A stretch of 64,000 nucleotides of DNA from Rhodobacteraceae bacterium F11138 (GTDB lineage: Bacteria; Pseudomonadota; Alphaproteobacteria; Rhodobacterales; Rhodobacteraceae): positions 18,142 to 82,141 of the forward strand of contig JAEKDP010000014.1 of the NCBI GenBank assembly GCA_016521575.1, in the 5' to 3' direction. Under the pieces are notes generated by a model. The model saw only the letters and a list, made by a program, of their open reading frames with translations, searched no databases and had not been told where the DNA came from. Made by a program: the position numbers and the translations under genes. Shown piece after piece: positions 38,712 to 46,475 of this stretch. The stretch's first letter is position 1. The number at the start of each line of letters is the position of its first letter.

Positions 38712-39617
38712 TCAGTTCATGCCGGTGGCAAGCCCGTCTGCCACGGTCTTCGAGGTGACTGTCAACAGATCGAGATAGCTGGGTACGGGACCGTCCGGTT
38801 CGGACAGGCTGTCGACGTAGAGCACGCCGCCGTAATGCGCGCCGGTTTCACGGGCGACCTGTTCCGCCGGAGCGGTGCTCACGGTGCTTTCACAGAAAAC
38901 GACGGGGATCTCGTTGTCCCTTACCCCGTCGATGACGGACCTCACTTGCTGGGGCGTCCCCATCTGGTCCGCATTCATGGGCCAGAGATACAGCTCCTTC
39001 ATCCCGAAATCCCGGGCGAGATAGCTGAAGGCGCCTTCGCATGTGACCAGCCAGCGCTGAGCCTCGGGGATCTGGGCGATCTGCTCGCGCAGCGGCTCCA
39101 GGGTGGCGCGCAACTGGTCTTTGTAGGCCGTGGCGTTGGCCTCGTAGATGTCCGCGTTCTCGGGGTCATGCTCGGCGAAAGCGTCCTGGATGTTGTCGAT
39201 ATAGACAATCGCAGTATCCAGCCCCATCCAGGCATGCGGGTTGGGTTTGCCCTCATATGCACCCTGTGCAATCGGGATCGGTTCGATCCCCTCGGTCAGC
39301 GTCGCGGACGGGATCGAGCCGAGGTTCGTCAGAAACTGCTCGAACCAGAGTTCCAGATTCATGCCGTTCCAGAGGATCAGGTCGGCATCCTGCGCACGCA
39401 CGATATCCTGCGGCGTTGGCTCATATCCGTGGATCTCGGCACCGGGCTTGGTGATTGAAACGACCTCGGCCGCGCCCCCGGCCACATGGCTTGCCATGTC
39501 CGCCAGCACAGTGAATGTGGTGACGACCTTCATCTTGTCGTCCTGCGCCAGCGCACCACCGGCGGTCAGGGCTGTCAGGGCCACAGCGCCCATCAGGCGT
39601 GTCATCATTGTCGTCAT
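38712..39617 (-). CDS. sitA: periplasmic Mn/Fe-binding protein
   Basis: 301 aa, signal peptide to about residue 24 (GGALAQ). Cluster A-I (ZnuA/MntC) fold with the four expected ligands: His63 in IHGYEPTP, His128 in NPHAWM, Glu194 in CEGAF and Asp269 in YVDSLS. The H-H-E-D set, and lack of a His-rich loop, points to Mn or Fe rather than Zn. First gene of the sit unit. Three 17-bp inverted repeats lie upstream. Confidence 0.9.
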   Translation of the reverse strand: MTTMMTRLMGAVALTALTAGGALAQDDKMKVVTTFTVLADMASHVAGGAAEVVSITKPGAEIHGYEPTPQDIVRAQDADLILWNGMNLELWFEQFLTNLGSIPSATLTEGIEPIPIAQGAYEGKPNPHAWMGLDTAIVYIDNIQDAFAEHDPENADIYEANATAYKDQLRATLEPLREQIAQIPEAQRWLVTCEGAFSYLARDFGMKELYLWPMNADQMGTPQQVRSVIDGVRDNEIPVVFCESTVSTAPAEQVARETGAHYGGVLYVDSLSEPDGPVPSYLDLLTVTSKTVADGLATGMN

Positions 39618-39663
39618 GGAAGATCCTCTGAATGTCTTGGTTCAATTCTGGGACTGCTCAACA

Positions 39664-39680
39664 TTGCGAGCGAGTCGCAA
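39664..39680. promoter_or_regulatory. sit operator 1 (TTGCGA-N5-TCGCAA)
   Basis: Perfect 6-bp inverted repeat TTGCGA/TCGCAA with 5-bp centre, 47 bp before the sitA start. It resembles Fur-superfamily (Mur/Irr-type) operators in length and symmetry. Confidence 0.6.
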
Positions 39681-39710
39681 CATGGATAGCGCGATCGCAG
39701 CTTATTGCAA

Positions 39711-39727
39711 CTGCAAATAAGTCGCAA
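39711..39727. promoter_or_regulatory. sit operator 2 (degenerate copy)
   Basis: CTGCAA-N5-TCGCAA: the right half is identical to the other two sites and the left half matches 4 of 6. It overlaps a partly palindromic TTATTGC...GCAATAA stretch. Confidence 0.45.
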
Positions 39728-39765
39728 TAAAGATTGACAGCCAGCAAGGAACGCCTCACCCTTAG

Positions 39766-39782
39766 TTGCGATTCATTCGCAA
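39766..39782. promoter_or_regulatory. sit/irr operator 3 (TTGCGA-N5-TCGCAA)
   Basis: A second perfect TTGCGA/TCGCAA repeat with a 5-bp centre, located nearer the divergent regulator gene. The rest of the 325-bp spacer shows no gene. Confidence 0.6.
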
Positions 39783-39942
39783 AAACGGGGTTCTTGACTG
39801 GTGAACATCTCGAAAACTGAAACCAAGGGTCAAAAAACCACTGCACTTCTGGCCAGAATTACTTTGCCCGCAACGCGCCAACAGGCGGCGGCGGCCTCGG
39901 ATTTCCGTTCTTGCAGAGGTCAGGCCATATGACGGTGGTGCC

Positions 39943-40452
39943 ATGTACCGGTTGAAAAGCAATCAGGCTGGGTCGTCCATTCTGCACAGGCCCTCAAGCA
40001 ATTTCACAGAGATCTCAAAACCCGGACTCCGCATGACGCGGCAGCGCCGGATGATCGCAGACATCCTGGAGTCCGTGCCACAGCGTCATCTGACCGCCGA
40101 TGACGTGATGGACATCGCACAAACCCGAGGCCTGAGACTGTCGCTGGCCACGGTCTACAACACCCTGAACCAGTTCGTCGCACATGGGTTGCTGCGCAGG
40201 GTCGCAACAGCGCGCGGAGCGATCCGCTTTGATACCACGCCGGGAGATCATCACCATTTCCAGGACGAGACCAGCGGACAGGTCACGGATATCGCGCCCG
40301 GAAATGTTTGCTTCTCCGCTCTGCCCGAACCACCGCCGGGCTACCGGATCGCGGGTGTCGATGTGGTGGTTCGAATTGAACCCGCCGCGGACGAACACCC
40401 CGTCGCGCAGGCCCGGGCAAACCGCCCCCCACCAAAGGAGACATCTCGATGA
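39943..40452 (+). CDS. irr: Fur-family regulator, Irr-like (iron response regulator)
   Basis: 169 aa. The winged helix has GLRMTRQRRMIADIL, RHLTADDVMDIA and SLATVYNTLNQFVAHGLL. The dimer/metal region begins IRFDTTPGDHHHFQDE with the HHH motif that in Irr proteins binds haem or metal. Irr controls iron uptake and haem synthesis in alphaproteobacteria. Divergent from sitABCD. The start is uncertain: no strong ribosome site precedes 39943, and the conserved part begins near residue 28. Confidence 0.82.
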   Translation: MYRLKSNQAGSSILHRPSSNFTEISKPGLRMTRQRRMIADILESVPQRHLTADDVMDIAQTRGLRLSLATVYNTLNQFVAHGLLRRVATARGAIRFDTTPGDHHHFQDETSGQVTDIAPGNVCFSALPEPPPGYRIAGVDVVVRIEPAADEHPVAQARANRPPPKETSR

Positions 40453-40997
40453 ATGCCCCGCCATCGCCCGAACATTTGGCCAACGCATGCGAACCGCGCC
40501 GGGACGCGCACTGGCTGGAACTTACGGCTGGTGCAAACGAGGCCATCAAGGCTGGTCGCGATGATCTGGCCGCCACCGGCTATCTGCGCGCGCTCAACGC
40601 AGCCGAAGACCTGTTCCGCACGGGCGACATGCGCGGGACCACGGTTCCGCTGCCGGCGATCATGAACATCGCCTGCCACAATCTCGCCGAGATGGCACAT
40701 CAGCATGGCGACATCCGCTGGTGCAGACGCTTCCTGGACCGGGCCTTTGACCGGCTGCTGGCCACCGCCGCACAGCGGGATGCGGATATCCTGTTTCGGA
40801 TCGCCTGCATTCAGCATCTGAAATACACGGTCGCCGAGTTGTCCGACCATCTGTCACAGCATCCCGACACCACCCGGCCGCTGGGTACCTATGTCACACA
40901 GGTCCGCCGCACCGCAGCCGAAGTCGTCCAATCGGCAGCCCAGACGAAACGCGTATTCCCATCGCAGCATGACGGACAGGGCAAGCTGTCCGATTGA
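40449..40997 (+). CDS. helical (TPR-like) partner protein of the Irr-like regulator
   Basis: 182 aa. Predicted largely alpha-helical with two TPR-like hairpins (AATGYLRALNAAEDLFRTGD and IACHNLAEMAHQHGD, then WCRRFLDRAFDRLLATA). There is no signal peptide. I do not recognise a named family. The ATG overlaps the regulator stop by 4 bp, so the two are co-translated. A role in metal homeostasis or in modulating the regulator is only inferred from position. Confidence 0.65.
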   Translation: MNAPPSPEHLANACEPRRDAHWLELTAGANEAIKAGRDDLAATGYLRALNAAEDLFRTGDMRGTTVPLPAIMNIACHNLAEMAHQHGDIRWCRRFLDRAFDRLLATAAQRDADILFRIACIQHLKYTVAELSDHLSQHPDTTRPLGTYVTQVRRTAAEVVQSAAQTKRVFPSQHDGQGKLSD

Positions 40998-41358
40998 CTC
41001 TGCCTTGGTCGTCGTCAGAGCGTCCCGGATTTCTGTGGCTGTTCTGGTAGCGCAGGCTCTGGTTCTATTTCTGTTTGACTTTCAGCGGCCGCGCCCTGGG
41101 GCTGCAATCGGCGTTCCAGGTCACCGGGCAGGACCGGACCGGTTGGATCAGGTGCTGGTTCGTGGCCATGCGGCCGGTGACGCCGTGCATGGCGATACCG
41201 CTTCATTGAATGCTCGTGTTCTGTTTTCCTTTGAAAGGACAGCATTCCGACGGGTGCTCGATGACACCACGACCGAGAACCGCAAACGCGGCGAACATGC
41301 CAAACCAAATCCTATGCACCACGTCCCATTCAGAACAACATGCGCAGCGACCCATCGG
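40998..41358. other. 361-bp gap between irr unit and nnrS1
   Basis: No confident gene. On the minus strand a 63-codon frame (41206 to 41015, starting MKRYRHARRHRPHG and ending in Glu/Pro-rich sequence) follows nnrS1; it has no recognised homology and no clear ribosome site, so it is not called. Confidence 0.5.
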
Positions 41359-42558
41359 TCAGCTCCGGGTTTTCGGACGAAGCAGAAGGCGGCCATACAC
41401 CACCCCAAACCCGGCGAAGGACGCAATCCAGCACATGCCGGACAGCATGTGCAGCGTTTCAGCCCATGCGGGTTCAAAACCCGCCACAAAGCGAAGCAAG
41501 ACCACCGCAATCAGGCAAAGATAGAGCACCTGCGTGGCGGCATTGGCCCCAAGCGGTTGCCCGGTGTGGCTCAGAGTTGCACGCGTCATGACGGCCAGCG
41601 TCATCCCCCCAATCGCGCCAGCCATCCAGATATGCTGTGCCGGTGCTGCAATCATCAGGTTCGGCCAAAAGCCAGACGCCGCTGTCGCGACCGCCCCCAG
41701 CGGCACAAACAGGTACGCAATATGCAGGATCAGGACCAACGGTTCCCTGAGGGTCTGCAATCCGCACCACCGCGATAGCCGGACCAAGTGCATACCCCCG
41801 GCGCAAAGCAATGCTGAACTGGTACTCCAGGCGAATGGCGACGCGACCCAAAGCAAGATCGCAGCGGCCAGAACAAAAAGAGCCGCCCGATCAAATGTTT
41901 GCATAGGTGGCATCGGCAAACGCTTGGCCCTCTGTTGCACCAGCCAATTGCGTGTGAAGGACGGAATGATCCGGCCGCCGACAAGAGCGATCAGGACAAT
42001 GGCAGTTCCGACCCCCAAACGCAGCCCGTATCCTTGCGCGGCGGAAGTACCGAAGGCGGCTTCCCAATGGAAGATGCCGTTGGCCACCATGAACACGGAA
42101 ATCAGGCCAATACTGACCAGATTGCGCCAGTTCTTTCCGGTAATGATCTCCCTGGCCATGGCGGCCACGAACACGCCCAAACAGCTCAAATCGGCAATGG
42201 CGACCAGTAGCGGTGGAAGCATCGCCGAAAAACCGACGCTGATTCGCCCCAGCACCCAAAGCATGAAAAGCCCGGCAAGCGGCCACCCTACGACGGGCAG
42301 GCGGCCGGTCCAGTTCGGGACCGCTGTCATCATGAAACCTGCAATGATGGCACTCAGGTATCCGAACAGAAATTCATGGGCATGCCAGGCTGTCGGGTCA
42401 AATGCTGTGGGCAGATCAATATGGCCGGCGAGCATGCCAAGCCATATGAGCATCGCCGACGCAGCCCAGACCGCGCCACCCAGGAAAAACGGACGAAGCC
42501 CGAAGCTGAATATGGTGGGTCCAGTCCAGGCACGCATCTTTTCGCTTGTGGTGGACAT
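41359..42558 (-). CDS. nnrS: NnrS-family haem/copper membrane protein (copy 1)
   Basis: 399 aa, about twelve membrane helices. Family marks: FSFGLRPFFLGGAVWA, TAWHAHEFLFGYLSAIIAGFMMTAVPNWTGR, GGRIIPSFTRNWL, and MTRATLSHTGQPL. NnrS proteins are made under nitric oxide stress and protect denitrifying bacteria; their chemistry is unsettled. The stop codon of the 140-aa gene upstream directly abuts the ATG, so the two are co-translated. Confidence 0.92.
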   Translation of the reverse strand: MSTTSEKMRAWTGPTIFSFGLRPFFLGGAVWAASAMLIWLGMLAGHIDLPTAFDPTAWHAHEFLFGYLSAIIAGFMMTAVPNWTGRLPVVGWPLAGLFMLWVLGRISVGFSAMLPPLLVAIADLSCLGVFVAAMAREIITGKNWRNLVSIGLISVFMVANGIFHWEAAFGTSAAQGYGLRLGVGTAIVLIALVGGRIIPSFTRNWLVQQRAKRLPMPPMQTFDRAALFVLAAAILLWVASPFAWSTSSALLCAGGMHLVRLSRWCGLQTLREPLVLILHIAYLFVPLGAVATAASGFWPNLMIAAPAQHIWMAGAIGGMTLAVMTRATLSHTGQPLGANAATQVLYLCLIAVVLLRFVAGFEPAWAETLHMLSGMCWIASFAGFGVVYGRLLLRPKTRS

Positions 42559-42981
42559 CTAGACTTTTTCCGGGGGGAGGCAGGCGCGGCCCGGCAATGC
42601 AAATCGGCCAGGTTCGGCCCGAAATTGCGCAAGGACCGATGACGGCGGTTCTTTCTGAACGCCCCGGAATTTGATTTGGCACGCGCCGCCGTTTTCATCG
42701 AAACACGCGACAGACGCTTTATCTTCTTCTGGTGTGATGACAATGCGCCCGATGGTTGCGTTTCGCGCCGGTTGGGCAAGCAACGCCGCCTCGCCGGGGT
42801 CCCGCCGCGTCGCGACAATCTCTGAAGCGGCGAATGCAATACCCGCCTTGAACTGATGGTGGCGCAAGATATCGGAACCAGCGGCCAGGTCAGCAGTACA
42901 AAACGCCCGCCCGGATCCGGCGGTCACGCGCATAGGGGCCCACAAGCCAAGATCGGTGCGGCGTATCAGGCGCATTTGCAT
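42559..42981 (-). CDS. unknown 140-aa protein before nnrS1
   Basis: 140 aa, soluble, no signal peptide or membrane helix. The central segment IGRIVITPEEDKASVACFDENGG with two nearby Cys could be a small beta domain. Not recognised. It is coupled directly to nnrS1. ATG 42981 lies only 12 bp from a perfect FNR-type box, which leaves little room for a promoter in this direction; a start further in (MRVTAG, 42933) would relieve that. Confidence 0.55.
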   Translation of the reverse strand: MQMRLIRRTDLGLWAPMRVTAGSGRAFCTADLAAGSDILRHHQFKAGIAFAASEIVATRRDPGEAALLAQPARNATIGRIVITPEEDKASVACFDENGGACQIKFRGVQKEPPSSVLAQFRAEPGRFALPGRACLPPEKV

Positions 42982-42992
42982 TTCTTAGTAAT

Positions 42993-43041
42993 TTGATCAA
43001 GATCAACAAGCATCCTCTGGAATCCCCTTAATAAGCATTTA
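42993..43041 (+). promoter_or_regulatory. FNR/NnrR-type box with class II promoter geometry
   Basis: TTGATCAAGATCAA (42993-43006) is a perfect match to TTGAT-N4-ATCAA, centred at 42999.5. TAATAA at 43029-43034 is a good -10, giving a start near 43041, that is 41.5 bp from the box centre, the standard position for FNR/CRP class II activation. It points rightward to the cupin-ABC-nnrS2 operon. Confidence 0.75.
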
Positions 43042-43068
43042 GAATGCCAATTGGACCAGTGCAATACC

Positions 43069-43419
43069 ATGACCATGACCATGACCCGGATCAGACACCA
43101 GCCGCTAAACACGCATCGCGTGATCCGGTTTGCCGTTGGCGCGGCAGCGCTGTTGCGGGGCGGGTTTGGTGTTGTTCTTCCGGTTTTGCCTGCGACGGCA
43201 TTTGTCCTTGGCAAGGCATCACCGACTGCCGCGCGCGTTCTGCGGAACCAGTGCCCGACGTGTCTCTCGGCATCCTGGTCGTGCAGATGGCCTGTCTTGC
43301 CGGTGCCAGCCTTTATATTCCGAGCCGTCCAAGGGTCGGCGGGGAAACAACAGCCAGATCAAGACCATGATCCAGCCGGAAACCGACTCCGCAATGACGC
43401 GGGGTCTTCTGGAGACTGA
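43069..43419 (+). pseudogene. small membrane-protein gene, probably frameshifted
   Basis: After three tandem ATGACC hexamers (43069-43086), a frame starts RIRHQPLNTHRVIRFAVGAA and GGFGVVLPVLPATAFVLG, like the first helices of YbaN/DUF454-type proteins. From about 43240 the coding character moves to another frame reading VPDVSLGILVVQMACLAGAS, a typical last helix. This suggests one frameshift and perhaps an internal deletion. The uninterrupted first frame ends 2 bp before the cupin gene, so an intact 117-codon protein is not excluded. Confidence 0.4.
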
Positions 43420-43421
43420 CA

Positions 43422-43853
43422 ATGAAATCCTCCACGCTGCTGCCAATTCTGGCGACGATACCATCATTGACCATGGCGGACACATCGCTCATCGACACAT
43501 CGATCCTTCCGTCCGTATCCGTTTACGAGGTCGCAGAGCTAACCCCACTTGCCGTGACAACCGAGAATACACCCGCGGTTGTGCTGCTGTCGCTTGATGC
43601 TGGCGATGTTGTCCCTCCCCATGCGACGGAAGGCAGCTTGCGACTGTTGACAGTTCTGTCCGGCGACATGTCCTGGGGCGACGGAAGCACCATTGACGAG
43701 ACACAAGAGCGCATATTCGGCCCGGGCAGCGTTCTGACCGTGCCCGCGGGTCTTGGTCATTGGCTCGCGGCCCGAAGTGGCCCGGTGCAAATCCAGCTCA
43801 TATTGCTGGACGACGAAAAACCCGTTCCCGGTGTTCAGGAGCAGATGCAATGA
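43422..43853 (+). CDS. cupin-domain protein, possibly exported
   Basis: 143 aa. The hydrophobic N-terminus (STLLPILATIPSLTMA) may be a signal or anchor. The single cupin barrel has SLDAGDVVPPHATEGSLRLLTVLSG and later GPGSVLTVPAGLGHWLAARSG; His in PPHATEG and HW could hold a metal. GGAG lies 7 nt before the ATG. Function unknown. Its stop overlaps the binding-protein gene by 4 bp, tying it to the transporter. Confidence 0.8.
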   Translation: MKSSTLLPILATIPSLTMADTSLIDTSILPSVSVYEVAELTPLAVTTENTPAVVLLSLDAGDVVPPHATEGSLRLLTVLSGDMSWGDGSTIDETQERIFGPGSVLTVPAGLGHWLAARSGPVQIQLILLDDEKPVPGVQEQMQ

Positions 43854-44839
43854 CAAGGACACCTCGTCTCACCCGACGCGCCACGCTTGCCCTGGGGGCA
43901 GCCGGAACCGCCAGTTTGCTGATGCCGCAGGCAGCCTTTGCACAAATCGACCGCCTGGCCATCCATGGCCCACCGGCTGGACCTTCCATCACCTTGGCCC
44001 ATGCCGTTGCCACGGGCCAGTTCGCCGAAATCGCATCCGAGGCCAGCTTCGCCGCGTGGCGCACACCGGATGAGCTGCGCGCCGGGCTGACATCGGGGGA
44101 TATCCGGCTGTCGGTTGTGCCGGTACAGGCAGCAGCAAACCTATACAATCGCGGGTTCCCGATCCGCCTGGCCAATGTGATGACCAACGGTTTGCTGTAC
44201 ATTGTGGCGGAAGACGCAGGCATCACGGAAATTGATGATTTGGCCGGACGCCATGTTGCCGTGCCGTATCGCGGCGACACGCCCGAGATCTTCTTCGGTC
44301 AGCTGTTGGCGCATCATGGTGTCGGGGAGTCCGATCTTCAGATCACTTACGCCGCCTCCCCCACAGAAGCGATGCAGTTGATGCTGGCCGGGCGAGTGGA
44401 CGCTGCGCTCACCACTGAACCATCGACCACGGCGGCGGTGCTGCGCGCGAAACAGGTAGGCAGGGACATCAAACGCGTTATCTCGATCCAGAAGGCCTGG
44501 GGCGAAATGATGGGCGCCGCCCCCGTCCTTCCACAAGCAGGACTCGCGGTGACGCAACCGTTCCTGGACGCGAATGCCGATGATTTGTCCGCGCTGCTGG
44601 GTATTGTCGAAACTGCCACTGCGGCGGTTCTGGCGGATCCCGAAACGGCCGCCTCCAACGCCTCCGGGGCGCTCGGCATGCCTGCGCCATTGCTTGCCGC
44701 CTCGATCCCCAGTTCCAACCTTGTCGCACACAGGGCCAGCGAGGCACGCGAAGACATCGAAAGGATGCTGACAGGGATGGCAGGCGAGGACTTTGCCAGG
44801 ATCGGCGGGGCGCTGCCGGACGACGCATTCTATCTGTGA
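43850..44839 (+). CDS. NitT/TauT-type ABC transporter substrate-binding protein
   Basis: 329 aa. A Tat-type signal (RLTRRATLALGAAGTASLL) precedes a periplasmic binding protein of the SsuA/NrtA type II fold: AVPYRGDTPEIFFGQLL, SPTEAMQLMLAGRVDAALTTEPS. Twin-arginine export suggests the protein is folded or cofactor-bound before export. The ligand is not evident: nitrate, nitrite, sulfonate or a metal chelate are all possible. First of three transporter genes in the operon. Confidence 0.85.
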   Translation: MTRTPRLTRRATLALGAAGTASLLMPQAAFAQIDRLAIHGPPAGPSITLAHAVATGQFAEIASEASFAAWRTPDELRAGLTSGDIRLSVVPVQAAANLYNRGFPIRLANVMTNGLLYIVAEDAGITEIDDLAGRHVAVPYRGDTPEIFFGQLLAHHGVGESDLQITYAASPTEAMQLMLAGRVDAALTTEPSTTAAVLRAKQVGRDIKRVISIQKAWGEMMGAAPVLPQAGLAVTQPFLDANADDLSALLGIVETATAAVLADPETAASNASGALGMPAPLLAASIPSSNLVAHRASEAREDIERMLTGMAGEDFARIGGALPDDAFYL

Positions 44840-44895
44840 TGAAAACGCGGTGCCGCCGCTCGGGCCGCACCGCAATTCCCTTAGCGGACAAAGCC

Positions 44896-45729
44896 ATGTC
44901 AATTTCTCTTCACGCGATCGCTTCGCACCTGGCGCTACGCGCCGGGCGTGTCCTTCAGTTTCTCTGGTCCGGCTGGGCAGGACTGGCTGCGATTTGCCTG
45001 TTGGCCGCGATCTGGCAGGCAGGGCATGAGACATACGGCCCATTCATTCTCACTTCGCCGCTTGAAACGCTGCGCGTCATTGGCCATCTGGTCGCTGACC
45101 CAAAGGCATGGTCGATCGCGTCGCTGACCCTGCAGCGTGCCCTGACAGGGTTTTTGCTGGTCGCGGGGACCGGCAGCGTCATCGGGATCGCCGCAGGGTA
45201 TTCGCCAGCATCCATGCGGCTTGTCACACCTCTGATCACTGTGTTGATGGGCGTGCCGCCAATCGCATGGATCGTTCTGGCCATGATCTGGTTTGGTGGA
45301 TCGGACGCCACGGTACGCACCGTGATCCTTGTGTCCGCGTTGCCGGTCGTCTTCCTGGGGGCTGCCCGCGGCATCACCACCCGTGACAGGCTGCTGGACC
45401 GGATGGCCGAAGCGTTCGGCGCAGGCCCGATCCGGCGGTTTCTGACGATAGGGTTGCGACAAACCACGACCACGCTGTTTCCGGCATTGGCGCTTGCGCT
45501 TGGCACCTCGTTCAAGGTGGCTGTCATGGCCGAACTTCTGGCCAACGCGGGTGGCATCGGCGGGGCCCTTGCCGATGCGCGGGTCAATCTGGACATCGCG
45601 CAAGCCCTTGCATGGGTGGTCATCGCAGTGATTTTGCTGATCGCGGTGGAATACACGCTGGTCCAACCCGTCAAATCCGAGATTGACCGCTGGCGTCATG
45701 CCGCCCAACCGTGGGGCGTGAAACGATGA
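44896..45729 (+). CDS. NitT/TauT-type ABC transporter permease
   Basis: 277 aa, about six membrane helices. The BPD inner-membrane component signature is present as MAEAFGAGPIRRFLTIGLRQ, with VPPIAWIVLAMIWFGG before it, as in SsuC/TauC. The start at 44896 (MSISLHA) was chosen for the usual N-terminal length; 44839 (MKTRCRR), overlapping the previous stop, is an alternative that would couple translation. Confidence 0.88.
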   Translation: MSISLHAIASHLALRAGRVLQFLWSGWAGLAAICLLAAIWQAGHETYGPFILTSPLETLRVIGHLVADPKAWSIASLTLQRALTGFLLVAGTGSVIGIAAGYSPASMRLVTPLITVLMGVPPIAWIVLAMIWFGGSDATVRTVILVSALPVVFLGAARGITTRDRLLDRMAEAFGAGPIRRFLTIGLRQTTTTLFPALALALGTSFKVAVMAELLANAGGIGGALADARVNLDIAQALAWVVIAVILLIAVEYTLVQPVKSEIDRWRHAAQPWGVKR

Positions 45730-46475
45730 GCGTTCTGTCCCTGAAAAACGTCAGCCATGCCTATCTGGGCCGGACTATTCTTGACGGCATTGATCTGGAC
45801 GTGGCCTGCGGCGAAATCGTCGCGCTTGTGGGGCCGTCAGGATGCGGAAAGTCGACGCTGGCACATATCGCAGCTGGTCTAACTGAGCCAAAGTCAGGCC
45901 GCATCACCCGCACCTACAAACGGCATGCGATGGTGTTTCAGGATCCCGCGTTGATGCCCTGGGCCACGGCGGCGGGCAATATCGACTATGGGCTGCGTCT
46001 CGCGGGCATGGGGCGCGCCGCCAGGCAAGAATACGTCATGGCGGCCGCCGCCCAGGTGGCGCTTGTGCCGGATGATATGGAAAAATTTCCTATCGAGTTG
46101 TCAGGTGGCATGCGCCAACGCGTGGCCATCGCCCGCGCATTGGCGGTGAAGCCTGAATTCATCTTCTTTGACGAACCCTTCACCGCGCTGGATGTGGCCC
46201 TGCGCAGGCGTATGCAGAATTTGGTGATGGATATCTGTATCGATGGCAGGCTCTCGGGTCTCTTCATCACCCATGACTTGTACGAGGCCGCGCGCGTGGC
46301 CCATCGCATTGCCGTACTGGATACGCGCGGCAACGGCGTTCTTGGCATGCGCACTATGGCCGGCACCCCCGCTCAACGGTCAGATGCCGCAATATTCGAC
46401 TGGGTGCAAACCGCGCTGGAACAGGACACGGCCTTCCGGCACATCCACGACGTTGATGAAAGGCAACTCGCATGA
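45726..46475 (+). CDS. NitT/TauT-type ABC transporter ATP-binding protein
   Basis: 249 aa. Walker A GPSGCGKST, Q-loop MVFQDPALMPWATAAGNI, signature ELSGGMRQRVAIARAL, Walker B FIFFDEPFTALD, H-loop FITHDLYEA: the SsuB/NrtD pattern. It overlaps the permease gene by 4 bp and nnrS2 by 4 bp. Confidence 0.9.
   Translation: MSVLSLKNVSHAYLGRTILDGIDLDVACGEIVALVGPSGCGKSTLAHIAAGLTEPKSGRITRTYKRHAMVFQDPALMPWATAAGNIDYGLRLAGMGRAARQEYVMAAAAQVALVPDDMEKFPIELSGGMRQRVAIARALAVKPEFIFFDEPFTALDVALRRRMQNLVMDICIDGRLSGLFITHDLYEAARVAHRIAVLDTRGNGVLGMRTMAGTPAQRSDAAIFDWVQTALEQDTAFRHIHDVDERQLA

Noticed and set aside
41015..41206. 63-codon gene after nnrS1
   Set aside because: No ribosome site, no homology, biased Arg/His and Glu/Pro composition typical of chance frames in high-GC DNA.
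43069..43086. ATGACC repeats as a phase-variation switch
   Set aside because: The unit is six bases, so copy changes keep the reading frame.
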